64,000 nucleotides of DNA, from the NCBI GenBank assembly GCA_030180135.1, contig CM058240.1:72721581-72785580 (forward strand). Reading direction: 5' to 3'. The DNA comes from Orychophragmus violaceus. Lineage: Eukaryota > Streptophyta > Magnoliopsida > Brassicales > Brassicaceae. The position numbers were made by a program, and so were the translations under genes. Positions 42,498-55,461 of this stretch are shown here, piece after piece. The notes below the pieces were generated by a model. It was not told the DNA's origin. It did no database searches and saw nothing but the letters and a program-made list of their open reading frames with translations. Within the stretch, counting starts at the first letter, position 1. Every line of letters starts with the position of its first letter.

Positions 42498-45400
42498 ATC
42501 TCCCACTTGTACTGGAATCTCTGTATTCATAATCCTTTTGTCACAATATCTCGATTAGTCATAAGGCAAGATTGGTGTCATCCTTATAAAGCCTAATCTT
42601 GTTCATCGGACTCTGATTCGATACTGACAATCCAAACGACTCGGGACAGTCCGTTTGAGCATGGCCATGCATTTTCCAGTATTCAAATCTCCGATTGGCC
42701 TAGAGATATTCACTCCATTTATATTGGAGGGACAAATCCCGTCTTGTTCCATCACTGTAAACTACTCATTTCATAATGTACCCAAACAAGGTCCTTATAA
42801 CTATCGCAGAACGACAGCGTTAGACAATGATCAAAGTGCATCAGTCCATGTGCAGTCACATGCATGCGAACTCATGTCTAAGGACTATACTCTATAGTCG
42901 TAGTAAGAATCTCTTATGACACAGATATAAATATCCTGAAGAGTTCTTATAAGCGGGTCTTGTCCGGTCGTATGTTCCCCAACATACACCTATGTACTGA
43001 CTTTGATGCCGCGCATCTATGACACACTGAGACTTTGTCATAAGTCACGTACCAATCCAGTCTCACACGGTTGTTGGTGTTCCAATTTCAACAACCTTCG
43101 ACTAGGGACAGGATGATATAAGCCATCTATCAAATATAGGGTCTCATGATCAAGCTAAATGACTTCGATGACTCAAGATCAAGTCATTTACTTCGATGAC
43201 CTATAAAATGGTTTATATCACTTTGGAACGATTATTTCATCACAGTTAAAATAATCTTGAAATAATAATTTCAATAAACATCTTAAATGTTATTTCAAGA
43301 ACATATCCAATAACTAAATAAAGCCCTTTAATAACTCCCACTGAAATTAAGACTATATCTTAATTTCACTTATCCTACAGCAACAGTCCGCGACTCGTGC
43401 TTAGGCCTAAGGAGTGGCTTCGTTAATAGATTAGCAACGTTCTCATTCGTTGAAACTTGCTGATCTACTTAACATCTCTGTCATTTATCTCACGGAATAG
43501 GTTATACCTATCCTCAAGGTGTTTGGACCTCTGATGTGCAGCTAGTCTCATCTATGCTGGAAATCACATCAAGTTCAGTGACGAACTCTTCTTTCCAAAC
43601 AGCCTCTTTCGCCGTTTCCCAAGCTGCGAAAGATTCAGCTTAAGTCATGGAGTCAGCAACAGTGCCGTGCACCGCCAGACAAACACAAGATATAACCGGA
43701 CTGTGACCGGAAATCATCTTTGTCTGTTGAAAATTTGCCTTTCAGACTCTATCGACTTATAGCACTTCACTTTCTCCGTAAATCAAGAACTTATCTTTAG
43801 TATTCCTCAAATACTTTAGGACATACTTTAGGAAACTTGATTCTTTGCTGGATTTGACTGGTCTTTATTTGTCTTGCTTAACATTAAAGCAACATCAAAC
43901 AAGTATGTTTCATGGCATACATGATAGATCCAATTGCCGACGCATATGGAATCTCATCCATGCATTTAAGCTCAGCAGTTATCGTAGGATACTGTATCTT
44001 GCTTAACTTAATGCCATGTGACATTGGCATAAAACCCTTCTTGGATTGCTCAAAACGTGTAGGACTTTGTCAATTTAAGAATCCTGACTTTGTCCTACCA
44101 GTTCTTTTGGATCTCTATCTTTAGATCCAAAATCCAAGAACTACGTGGCTTTACCCATGTCAATCATTAAACCAACTCCCAAGCTAGTCCTTTACCGACT
44201 ACAGCGTTGGGACGTTATATCCGAGAATCAGTATGTCATCGACATACAATATGAGAAATGCAATATCGCTCCCACTAATCTATTAGTAAACACACAGTTC
44301 CGCTTCGTTCCTGTTCAAGTCAAAACCTTGACTACTTCAACAGAACGAAGATTCCAACTCCGATATGTTTGCTTCCATCCATGAATGGATCGATGAAGCC
44401 AACTTACACAAAATGTAATTCTTCGGAGTCTGGGCTCACTTTCGCTTCCTTGAATTTCGCAGATTCGTCGCTTTCAATGATCATCAGATCATGCGATCAT
44501 TCAATGATCATCAGGCTGAACTAATGACGAGAATTCACTCTCGGATTAGTGACTGATTCTTTCATATCTGCGAACTTCAGGCTCCACAGGTGTAGATTCT
44601 ACAGAAATCTGTAAATCCTTCCGCTGCTCTCCCTCAATAGGTTAAGCAGCCTCCTGTATTTCTCGAATTTCTTCGAGTTGTACTTTTACTCCCACTGTTC
44701 TTCTTGGAAAGTAACTTCCCTTCTTAGAAAACAGAATGGTCGTAAAAGTACCGAGCCTTGGTTTCCCTAAGAAAACTTCAAGTAACAAGCCTTGGTTTCC
44801 TTCGGACAACCAGCGAAGTAGTACAACTACAAATACTCAGTAAAGACGAATTTGGATCGATTCCAATCCACATTAACGTGGTGTCTTTCAACTGATATTT
44901 GTGGAACTATTTCAGCGTAAACTTAGATATTTTAGAGCGTTATCCTTAAATAATATCATGGAAGATTCGTGTGACTCATCTTTAATCATTTCTAATAAGA
45001 TCTGATTCTTTCTCACAGAAACACCTTAAGGTTTTCAGGAGAAATGAGCTGTGAAACGATTTCACACTCATTTAGATGATCACATAATCAATAACTTAAG
45101 TATTCTCACTCGTGATCTAATCCAGAGTCTTAATACTTCTGTCATTCAGATCCTATACTTCATTCTGGAACTCTTTCGACCATGTCAAAGAATTCCGACT
45201 TGTGTCTCATCAAATGAACACAGTCAGACTCACTGAAGTAATCAGTAGAGACAATGAAGTACAGGAAATTTTCTCTGGCATTACTGCTCATTGGGCTACA
45301 TACATCAGTATGTTCCAGGTCCAATAAGCCTTTGGGCCTTTCTCTAGCTCGGCTAAGATAGGCCCTTTACCTTTTGGTCTAGTAAACAGAATTCAAGTCT

Positions 45401-45763
45401 CATAAGATATTTTATCAAATGAGCCCAACAGTCCATGACTATGGGATTTCTGAATCCGACTTACTCTATGTGACCAAGACTTCATGCCAAGAAAAATCAG
45501 GTTTAATTCATCAGATTTAAACCAATTCGGTATTTATGTTACATTTAGGCACACTTTGGTTTAAGATATAAAACCCATTCCATGAATAGGGTGCTACAAT
45601 TAATATTTCATTAAGATCAAAAGAACAAAACTTGTTTTTTATCAAAATGAAAAACATTCAAATTCTTACAAGAAAATGAAAGACAACTCTGCTTAAAGCA
45701 GTTACATTGTAGCAATTACTTAATACAAAACCAAGCCTTAAAGGGATCTATGAGTGAAAAACC
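42498..45763 (-). pseudogene. B2 first internal region: 3' noncoding part and decayed pol
   Basis: Purine tract next to the LTR, about 830 bp of noncoding sequence, then antisense RNase H, RT, integrase and GAG-pre-integrase remnants up to 45763. No long frame remains. Small + strand ORFs here repeat in each copy only because the DNA is repeated. Confidence 0.75.
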
Positions 45764-46858
45764 CTACGGCTGAGGCAGCATCCCGAGCTCCTTCCAGACA
45801 TGTAGTTTCACTTGCCCTTCCTTCAACGTTCTACTGTTGCTTAAGCTCTGCATATTATTACAAATATCAGTGCCACAACCAGTATCCAATACCTTTAAGG
45901 ACGTTCTACTGTTGCTTAGGCTCTGCATATTATCACAAATATCAGTGCCACAACCAGTATCCAATACCTTTAAGGTAGAACTTGAAGTAATAACATGAAT
46001 ACCTGAGGAAGTAGTCTCATACATCGACTTTAACTCCTCATCATCTTCCATGAATTTAATGTAATCTCTCTTCCAATGCCCTGTCTCCTTACAGTAGCAG
46101 CACTTACCAACGTAAGAGGTATCTGACTCGGGCTCAGAAGACACACGCTTGCCATGATTCAAAATCTGGACAACTTTGTCTTCACCCTTGTCAGCATTAG
46201 GTTTAGTAAACCTACCCTTCTCATTCATGAGATTGTACAGGGTACTCTTCACGTTTGGCTCAACTGTCTTGAGCATATCATGCAGTTCAGTCAGCGTCTT
46301 CGTTAAGCCTTTCTTGATATAGTTCTTTCTGAACTTATCATAGCTTGACGGCAGTGACTGCAGAATGATTTCAGTTGCCAATTCTTGGCTAACTGGATCA
46401 TCCAGTTTCCTCAGGTTATCAATGTAACCCATCATTTTACTGACATGAGGACTCACTGGATGATCATTTGGTAGCTTGCAGCTAGTGAGAGATTTAACCA
46501 ACTGGTATCTCTCCACTCTTATCTGCTCCTGAAATTTCAATTTCAGGCTGCTGATCATCTCTATTGGCGACTCCATGTTCTCATATTGCTTCTGCAAGTC
46601 TGAGTCCATGGTAGCCAATATCAGACCACGCACATCTACCGCATCATTATAATGCTTATTCCAAGCATCATATACTGCATGAGAAGCATTGGACCCGATC
46701 CTCACGGGGAGAGCTCTCTCAAGGACATAGTCCTTTCTCTCCTGTCTGAGGACTAGCCTCAGGTTCCGCGACCAAGTCAAGAAATTTGATCCGTTCAGCT
46801 TGTCCATCTTAAGGACAGACCGGATCGAGAAAGTGTTTTGATTGTTTGTGCTAGTCAT
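45764..46858 (-). CDS. Copia-type gag of B2 with duplicated protease motif
   Basis: 364-codon open frame from Met at 46858. The gag part is nearly that of B1, but the zinc knuckle has lost its last Cys (CCYCKETGHWKRDY), which should abolish zinc binding. After gag the frame enters protease: the active-site motif LDTGCGTDIC occurs twice because of a 75-bp tandem duplication (45826-45900 and 45901-45975). The frame stops soon after, so no complete protease is made. Confidence 0.8.
   Translation of the reverse strand: MTSTNNQNTFSIRSVLKMDKLNGSNFLTWSRNLRLVLRQERKDYVLERALPVRIGSNASHAVYDAWNKHYNDAVDVRGLILATMDSDLQKQYENMESPIEMISSLKLKFQEQIRVERYQLVKSLTSCKLPNDHPVSPHVSKMMGYIDNLRKLDDPVSQELATEIILQSLPSSYDKFRKNYIKKGLTKTLTELHDMLKTVEPNVKSTLYNLMNEKGRFTKPNADKGEDKVVQILNHGKRVSSEPESDTSYVGKCCYCKETGHWKRDYIKFMEDDEELKSMYETTSSGIHVITSSSTLKVLDTGCGTDICDNMQSLSNSRTSLKVLDTGCGTDICNNMQSLSNSRTLKEGQVKLHVWKELGMLPQP
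45826..45975. repeat. 75-bp tandem duplication in B2 protease start
   Basis: Two adjacent 75-bp copies with a few differences, each encoding 25 residues around LDTGCGTDIC on the - strand. B1 has only one copy at this place. Confidence 0.9.
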
Positions 46859-48540
46859 AACTGAAAATTAAGATAAAAGGATTTTAGTTAATATGTTCAA
46901 TATGATTAATCTCGTATTAATTTAATATGATTAATCACGCATTATATTCAATAACATCAGTTACCCTCAATAGAATATAATGATTCCAAGATCCACATAT
47001 AACTAAGATTAAAGTGGGCCACTGGCCGTCACCCAATATTAGCTTATATCGGTAAGCCCTATATCGGCTAATTATATCCGTGATATAACTCTTGGTTGTG
47101 AATCTGGGCCCGAGGCCCAATCCACTCTGATGTCTCAAGGCCCGGGACTCCCGATGGCCTAGTCAAGAAAACCAGACTATACAGTCATGTAATCATTAAT
47201 GTCTGGGACTCCCAATGACATTTATGAATCACAAACCGTCTTATCCACGCAAAAGTAGACACCCTCACACTGTAAGGCCATGAATACAATTGAATGGGCT
47301 TCGACAGCTGACATAGACTGGACAAGACATCCAATGCTTGATATTATATGAGGTTCGTAGGTTTATTTTAAAATCTCATTCCCAAAATAGAAGATTACTA
47401 TTTCGGGGAAACTTTCTATTTTTGGAAACCTACTATTTTAGGAAACTTTCTAAAATTGGAAACTTTCTAAAACCGGAAACTTTCTAACTTTAGAAATTTC
47501 TTAAAATCCGAATCATGCAAATCTAGAAACTTATATAAATTAAGAAACTTTCTAATTTCAAAATATCGGAAACTTTAATTTAAAATCGATTTATATTCTT
47601 TATAAAATAAATTTTAAATTAAATCTGAAGAAAGACTCAAATAATTGGCCCAATCGTTTTAACTTCTTGGCCCGAGGCCGAAGAATTGGTCTATGTCCGA
47701 GACATAACCCGATCGTCCAATTAGATGACATAACCGGTCTGGTTCATTAAAATTGGTCTAACCAAAATTAATTACTACGACGACCACAATTGTCAACCGG
47801 TTATTTACTAAACCGGATTTTCTCAATTTATTTGGTCCAACCAAATCAAATTAGAAAATCCTGGTTTAGGCACTAAATCCAATAATTCTTTCGACATTGG
47901 ATTTCTTGTCCCGGTTTAACCAGACTTAATAAAATTATTAAATCTGTTTATTAAACCAGGACGAATTAATTTTAATCAAAATATTAAACCGAGCCTTAAA
48001 CCAACCATGTCGATCGATGAACCAACCGTGTCGATCGATCCATCAACCGCATCGGTCGATGCTCTTAGCATCGATCCTGCATCGATCGTGCATCGATCCT
48101 GTATCGATCGATGCTCTCACGCATGCACTGAACCGAGCCAAAACCCTAACCGTGTCGATCGATGCACCAACCGCATCGGTCGATGCACCAACATCGAACC
48201 TGCATCGATCCTGTATCGATCGATGCTTTCACGCGTTAACAGGTTTTGCCGAGAGTCTGTATCGACCGATCCATGCGATCGTATCGATCGATCCATGCGA
48301 TCTCCGATTGTATCGACCGATCCATGCGATCGTATCGATCGATCCATGCGATTCTGGCCGATTCTCATTCTCTCGGATTAGATCGCATATCAAATCATAT
48401 AGCTTGATCATGCGATTTTTCATGTGTTTAGGTTTCAATTCTTGTTGTTTAAGTGATTTCTCTTATCAGTAGTTGATTCAAAACACTTTTAAACAAGAAA
48501 AACAATCCTAAACTTGAATCTAAACAAGAAAAACCAGAAC
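46859..48540 (-). other. Leader (5' UTR) of B2
   Basis: About 1.7 kb without a gene, homologous to the B1 leader. Contains the decayed GGAAACTTTC repeat (47405-47490) and the palindrome-rich block 48005-48365. Confidence 0.7.
48005..48365. repeat. TCGATCGA palindrome cluster in B2 leader
   Basis: More than a dozen TCGATCGA, TCGACCGA and TCGGTCGA cores within 360 bp, many in GTGTCGATCGATGC or GTATCGATCGATCC contexts. The right part is a short tandem of roughly 25 bp built on ATCGATCCATGCGAT. ORFs reading through it on both strands are by-products. Confidence 0.85.
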
Positions 48541-48542
48541 CT

Positions 48543-48556
48543 ACGCTCTGATACCA
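48543..48556 (-). promoter_or_regulatory. Primer binding site of B2
   Basis: TGGTATCAGAGCGT on the - strand beside the second LTR. It is shorter than in B1 and C, where the match extends to GCCA. Confidence 0.8.
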
Positions 48557-48557
48557 C

Positions 48558-49230
48558 TGAAGGAATGTTTAGATGATCCTGATTCAATTCTCAGATTCAG
48601 ATTATCCTAAACATGCGGATCTAGGTTCTCTTGAATAGAAACAAATGATGATCTCACCTTTTACCTGTTAATTGCAGCGGAAAGGGAGAACAGGTCAGAG
48701 ATCAGAGAGCCACCGAGAGGTAACTCCTCCAGAGGTTCACACACGCACACCGAGCAGGAAGAGGCTGCTAGACCAGGAGGAAATCGGCACAGAGAGAGAG
48801 AGGAGGCTCGCGGCTAGGGCTTATTTTCGACCTGAACTCGTCTTAAAGTTTATATAACTCGTTCAGTTCGTTTTGGGCCATTTGGCCCAAAGGCCAATTA
48901 ACTCCGAGGCGTTCGCGCACTGTGTCGATCGACACTCCTTGTGTATCGATCGACACACAGTGGCCAAACCCAATTATTCTCTCTAAGTACAGTAAATGCC
49001 TAGCACTTTTACCGTACTTCTGCTACACCGTTCCTTCACATTTTCCTGTTAGCTTAGGCGTGTGACCCATATGGGATCATATAATAAAGGCAATAAGTCC
49101 AAGACTTATAGATCATGAGCGGACTCTAGCAAGCCATCATGACCCCCAGTATTATATGACTTATGTCTGATCATTGACATACTCTTACTTTCTAGAGACA
49201 GTACCGAGATTACTGGACACAATTCCAACA
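48558..49230 (-). repeat. LTR of B2, shared middle copy
   Basis: 673 bp, same as 41825-42497. Acts as 5' LTR of the first internal region and borders the second. Confidence 0.92.
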
Positions 49231-52200
49231 ATCTCCCACTTGTACTGGAATCTCTGTATTCATAATCCTTTTGTCACAATATCTCGATTAGTCATAAGGC
49301 AAGATTGGTGTCATCCTTATAAAGCCTAATCTTGTTCATCGGACTCTGATTCGATACTGACAATCCAAACGACTCGGGACAGTCCGTTTGAGCATGGCCA
49401 TGCATTTTCCAGTATTCAAATCTCCGATTGGCCTAGAGATATTCACTCCATTTATATTGGAGGGACAAATCCCGTCTTGTTCCATCACTGTAAACTACTC
49501 ATTTCATAATGTACCCAAACAAGGTCCTTATAACTATCGCAGAACGACAGCGTTAGACAATGATCAAAGTGCATCAGTCCATGTGCAGTCACATGCATGC
49601 GAACTCAGGTCTAAGGACTATACTCTATAGTCGTAGTAAGAATCTCTTATGACACAGATATAAATATCCTGAAGAGTTCTTATAAGCGGGTCTTGTCCGG
49701 TCGTATGTTCCCCAACATACACCTATGTACTGACTTTGATGCCGCGCATCTATGACACACTGAGACTTTGTCATAAGTCACGTACCAATCCAGTCTCACA
49801 CGGTTGTTGGTGTTCCAATTTCAACAACCTTCGACTAGGGACAGGATGATATAAGCCATCTATCAAATATAGGGTCTCATGATCAAGCTAAATGACTTCG
49901 ATGACTCAAGATCAAGTCATTTACTTCGATGACCTATAAAATGGTTTATATCACTTTGGAACGATTATTTCATCACAGTTAAAATAATCTTGAAATAATA
50001 ATTTCAATAAACATCTTAAATGTTATTTCAAGAACATATCCAATAACTAAATAAATCCCTTTAATAACTCCCACTGAAATTAAGACTATATCTTAATTTC
50101 ACTTATCCTACAGCAACAGTCCGCGACTCGTGCTTAGGCCTAAGGAGTGGCTTCGTTAATAGATTAGCAACGTTCTCATTCGTTGAAACTTGCTGATCTA
50201 CTTAACATCTCTGTCATTTATCTCACGGAATAGGTTATACCTATCCTCAAGGTGTTTGGACCTCTGATGTGCAGCTAGTCTCATCTATGCTGGAAATCAC
50301 ATCAAGTTCAGTGACGAACTCTTCTTTCCAAACAGCCTCTTTCGCCGTTTCCCAAGCTGCGAAAGATTCAGCTTAAGTCATGGAGTCAGCAACAGTGCCG
50401 TGCACCGCCAGACAAACACAAGATATAACCGGACTGTGACCGGAAATCATCTTTGTCTGTTGAAAATTTGCCTTTCAGACTCTATCGACTTATAGCACTT
50501 CACTTTCTCCGTAAATCAAGAACTTATCCTTAGTATTCCTCAAATACTTTAGGACATACTTTAGGAAACTTGATTCTTTGCTGGATTTGACTGGTCTTTA
50601 TTTGTCTTGCTTAACATTAAAGCAACATCAAACAAGTATGTTTCATGGCATACATGATAGATCCAATTGCCGACGCATATGGAATCTCATCCATGCATTT
50701 AAGCTCAGCAGTTATCGTAGGATACTGTATCTTGCTTAACTTAATGCCATGTGACATTGGCATAAAACCCTTCTTGGATTGCTCAAAACGTGTAGGACTT
50801 TGTCAATTTAAGAATCCTGACTTTGTCCTACCAGTTCTTTTGGATCTCTATCTTTAGATCCAAAATCCAAGAACTACGTGGCTTTACCCATGTCAATCAT
50901 TAAACCAACTCCCAAGCTAGTCCTTTACCGACTACAGCGTTGGGACGTTATATCCGAGAATCAGTATGTCATCGACATACAATATGAGAAATGCAATATC
51001 GCTCCCACTAATCTATTAGTAAACACACAGTTCCGCTTCGTTCCTGTTCAAGTCAAAACCTTGACTACTTCAACAGAACGAAGATTCCAACTCCGATATG
51101 TTTGCTTCCATCCATGAATGGATCGATGAAGCCAACTTACACAAAATGTAATTCTTCGGAGTCTGGGCTCACTTTCGCTTCCTTGAATTTCGCAGATTCG
51201 TCGCTTTCAATGATCATCAGATCATGCGATCATTCAATGATCATCAGGCTGAACTAATGACGAGAATTCACTCTCGGATTAGTGACTGATTCTTTCATAT
51301 CTGCGAACTTCAGGCTCCACAGGTGTAGATTCTACAGAAATCTGTAAATCCTTCCGCTGCTCTCCCTCAATAGGTTAAGCAGCCTCCTGTATTTCTCGAA
51401 TTTCTTCGAGTTGTACTTTTACTCCCACTGTTCTTCTTGGAAAGTAACTTCCCTTCTTAGAAAACAGAATGGTCGTAAAAGTACCGAGCCTTGGTTTCCC
51501 TAAGAAAACTTCAAGTAACAAGCCTTGGTTTCCTTCGGACAACCAGCGAAGTAGTACAACTACAAATACTCAGTAAAGACGAATTTGGATCGATTCCAAT
51601 CCACATTAACGTGGTGTCTTTCAACTGATATTTGTGGAACTATTTCAGCGTAAACTTAGATATTTTAGAGCGTTATCCTTAAATAATATCATGGAAGATT
51701 CGTGTGACTCATCTTTAATCATTTCTAATAAGATCTGATTCTTTCTCACAGAAACACCTTAAGGTTTTCAGGAGAAATGAGCTGTGAAACGATTTCACAC
51801 TCATTTAGATGATCACATAATCAATAACTTAAGTATTCTCACTCGTGATCTAATCCAGAGTCTTAATACTTCTGTCATTCAGATCCTATACTTCATTCTG
51901 GAACTCTTTCGACCATGTCAAAGAATTCCGACTTGTGTCTCATCAAATGAACACAGTCAGACTCACTGAAGTAATCAGTAGAGACAATGAAGTACAGGAA
52001 ATTTTCTCTGGCATTACTGCTCATTGGGCTACATACATCAGTATGTTCCAGGTCCAATAAGCCTTTGGGCCTTTCTCTAGCTCGGCTAAGATAGGCCCTT
52101 TACCTTTTGGTCTAGTAAACAGAATTCAAGTCTCATAAGATATTTTATCAAATGAGCCCAACAGTCCATGACTATGGGATTTCTGAATCCGACTTACTCT

Positions 52201-52511
52201 ATGTGACCAAGACTTCATGCCAAGAAAAATCAGGTTTAATTCATCAGATTTAAACCAATTCGGTATTTATGTTACATTTAGGCACACTTTGGTTTAAGAT
52301 ATAAAACCCATTCCATGAATAGGGTGCTACAATTAATATTTCATTAAGATCAAAAGAACAAAACTTGTCTTTTATCAAAATGAAAAACATTCAAATTCTT
52401 ACAAGAAAATGAAAGACAACTCTGCTTAAAGCAGTTACATTGTAGCAATTACTTAATACAAAACCAAGCCTTAAAGGGATCTATGAGTGAAAAACCCTAC
52501 GGCTGAGGCAG
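49231..52511 (-). pseudogene. B2 second internal region, truncated
   Basis: Copy of 42498-45777 ending at GGCTGAGGCAG, then 9 bp of filler (52512-52520, AAAAACTTG) and the RT end plus J of element A. Gag, leader, PBS and outer LTR are absent. From 50759 rightward it is the source-like partner of the block at 7741. Confidence 0.85.
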
Positions 52512-52640
52512 AAAAACTTGTCTGTGAACTCTGTGAACCTTTCCTACATCATGTGGTGTTTCAGTACAACTGCACTAACACAATACCAGAGCAGTTGTTG
52601 GAGAGGGTACTGAACCATTGGTCTAGAACATTGGTGTAAA
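52512..52640. repeat. Filler and J segment before terminal A copy
   Basis: AAAAACTTG, then TCTGTGAACT of RT (52521-52530), then J (52531-52640). This is the deletion join between B2 and the array. Confidence 0.85.
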
Positions 52641-55461
52641 GCATTGTGACTTATGGGGACCCTCTCCTGTTGTTTCAAATCAAGGCATTCGTTATTATGT
52701 CATTTTCATCAACAATTTCTCAAGATACACATGGTTGTTTCCTTTGAAATCCAAAGCTGAGTTTCTATCTGTGTTTATCATGTTTCAAAGACAAGTTGAA
52801 AACCAATTTCAGAAGAAGATAGCCATGTTTCAATGTGATGGGGGGGGGGGTGAGTTTACCAGCAACAAGTTCACTGCTCATTTAACTGATTGTGGTATCA
52901 AACAGCTTATCTCATGTCGATACACACCACAACAAAACGGCATTGCAGAAAGAAAGCACAGACACTTGACTGAATTGGCTCTCTCAATGTTTTTTCAGAG
53001 TAAAGCTCCACACACTCTTTGGGTAGAAGCATATTTCTCTGCCAACTATCTCATTAATCTGCTACCTTCATCAGTTTTGACCGATCACAAGAGTCCTTAT
53101 GAAGTTTTGATGGGTTCTCCACCTTCATACACTGCCCTACGAGTATTTGGATGTGCATGTTACCCATATCTCATGCCCTATGCTCGCAACAAATTTGATC
53201 CAAAGTCACTGATGTGTGTGTTTGTTGGTTACAATACTAAGTTCAAGGGGTATCGCTGCTTGCACCCTCCAACTGGTACTGTATATATCAGTCGCCATGT
53301 TTTGTTTTCTGAGAAGCAATTTCCTTACATTTCTGAGTATAAGCAATTTGTTCCAGAGGCTTCAACTCCATTGCTCTCTGCTTGGGTGTCTGGTTTCACA
53401 AGTCCAAATGTTTCTGCTTCAGTATCTGATCAATATCGATATGTACACTCTGAACTTGAACCTGCAATATCGACCCATGTTGTGTTTGTACCTGTAGCTC
53501 CAGAACATGTTGAAGGAACTACTTCTCTAGAACAGGCTCCTAACTCACCTGTACAATCTTTTGCTCAGGACTCCGAGTCGTCATCAATCTCTGCAATTGA
53601 GACTAATGACTCAGAAGCGTCTGAAGCTTCCTCTGCGGGATCTGATTCTTCCCTTACTCTGAATGATGAAAATTTCCCATCGTTATCTTCCACTTGTCCT
53701 GCTCATTCAATGACAACAAGGGCACATAAGGGTATTTTCAAACCCAATCCTAAATATGCTTTATTTACAATAAAGAGTAACTATTCAGAACCAAAGACAG
53801 TAAAAGCTGCTCTCAAAGATCCAGGATGGAGTGGTGCTATGGCTGATGAGATAGGCACACTTCATGAAACTGATACTTTTGTATTCATTCCTCTTGATGC
53901 ATCTATTCATCCTCTTGGTTGCAAATGGGTTTTTAAGGCAAAGCTTAACTCTGATGGGTCCTTGGATAAGTTGAAAGCACGCTTAGTTGCAAAGGGTTTT
54001 GAACAAGAAGAAGGTGTTGACTATGTGGAAACTTATAGTCATGTGGTCAGAACAGCTACTATTCGTATGATTCTTCATGTTGCAGTAATTAATAGATGGG
54101 AGATTAAGCAATTGGATGTGAGAAATGCATTCTTACATGGAGAATTAGAAGAAGATGTTTATATGATACAACCACCAGGGTTTGAAGATCCTTACAAACC
54201 AGACTACATATGCAAGTTAAAGAAATCCATTTATGGTCTGAAACAGGCTCCGAGGGCCTGGTTCAACAAATTCAGCTCCTTCCTCATTGAGAATGGTTTC
54301 TTCTGTGCCATGGGAGATCCTTCTTTGTTTGTCTACACTCGTGAAGCTGATACGGTCTTTCTCTTGCTTTATGTCGATGATATGATTCTTACGGGCAGTA
54401 ACAGCCTTTTGCTTGATAAGCTTTTGAAAAGTCTGAGTTCAGAGTTTCGGATGAAAGATATGGGGAAGCTTCACTACTTCCTTGGTGTTCAGGCTCATTT
54501 TCACTCCACTGGCATGTTCCTTAATCAAGCCAAGTACGCAAAGGACTTACTGATAACAGCAGGGATGCAAGACTGTGCACCAATGCCTACACCATTGCCA
54601 CTACAACTTGACAAGGTAATGGGTCAAGATGAACCTTTCACTGATCCAACTTATTTTCGCATTTTGGCAGGACGACTACAATACCTTACTCTTACTAGAC
54701 CGGACATCCAGTTCTCTGTGAACTTTGTGTGCCAGAAAATGCATTCCCCAACAGTAGCTGACTTTTCCCTACTCAAGCAGATTCTTAGATATCTCAAAGG
54801 AACACTTGACATGGGCGTTAATCTCTTTTCCGACACTGATTGTTCAGTCACTGCCTATAGTGACAGCGACTGGGTGGGTTGCAAGGAGACTCGTCGATCC
54901 ACAGGTGGCTTATGTACTTTTCTTGGCAAGAACATCATTTCCTGGTCAGCTAAACGTCATCCAACAGTCTCAAGGTCTTTCACTAAAGCAGAGTATCGCA
55001 CTCTTTCAGACACTGCTGCTGAACTCAAGTGGATGTCATCCTTTCTTCAGGAAATTGGTCTTCCTCAGTCATCACCACCAGAGCTCTATTGTGACAATTT
55101 GTCAGCAGTGTTCCTCACTACAAATCCTGCTCTGCATTCTCGATCTAAACACTTCGAGTTAGACTATCATTATGTACGTGAAAGAGTTGCATTGGGTAAG
55201 CTTGTGGTGAAGCACATTCCAGGTTCTTTACAGATCGCAGATATCTTCACAAAGTCACTTCCTCAAGCTTCATTCTTTGCTTTGCGCGCCAAACTTGGAG
55301 TTGTTCTTCCTCCCACTCCAAGTTTGAGGGGGTGTATCAACCAATCTCCAGCTGGGCCTACTAAACAAGGCCTGCATTGTGTGAAGAAGCCCACATCTTC
55401 CCCTGCACCAAAAACAGAGAAGAAGCTCAGTCAAACAGAGTCACCGGCAAAACCCTTTTGA
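52641..55461 (+). pseudogene. Element A terminal integrase-RT-RNase H
   Basis: The only copy, apart from its duplicate at 9623-12442, that continues past QFSVN through the rest of RT and RNase H. The 11-base G-run (52840-52850) keeps the frame, so 52735-55461 is open for 908 codons. Seen: Asn at the first integrase catalytic site (52711-52713), CD-GGGG-EF, GIAERKH, RT YVDDM (near 54370), RNase H TAYSDSDW, TKAEYR (TEAEYR in the other copy) and YCDN. The tail reads into the LTR to TGA at 55459. Despite the open frame, it has no gag or protease attached and carries the integrase change. Confidence 0.9.
55320..55332 (+). promoter_or_regulatory. Polypurine tract of element A
   Basis: AAGTTTGAGGGGG directly before the 3' LTR; primes plus-strand synthesis. 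Confidence 0.9.

Larger units (their letters stand above)
41825..52511 (-). mobile_element. Tandem B2 element (LTR-internal-LTR-truncated internal)
   Basis: B-family element in unit 6. LTRs are 41825-42497 and 48558-49230 (673 bp each, no difference seen). Between them is a full internal region with gag; after the second LTR comes another internal region up to 52511, where gag should start. The two internal regions (42498-45777 and 49231-52511) differ by only a handful of bases in 3.3 kb. The target duplication expected from CATGT (41820-41824) is not present on the right, because the right end is deleted. Such two-internal/shared-LTR forms arise by unequal recombination between LTRs of sister copies. 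Confidence 0.88.

Noticed and set aside
52735..55461. 908-codon open frame as a functional Copia polyprotein
   Set aside because: It has no gag or protease, begins only in the integrase, and lacks the first catalytic Asp. It is the 3' end of a broken element.
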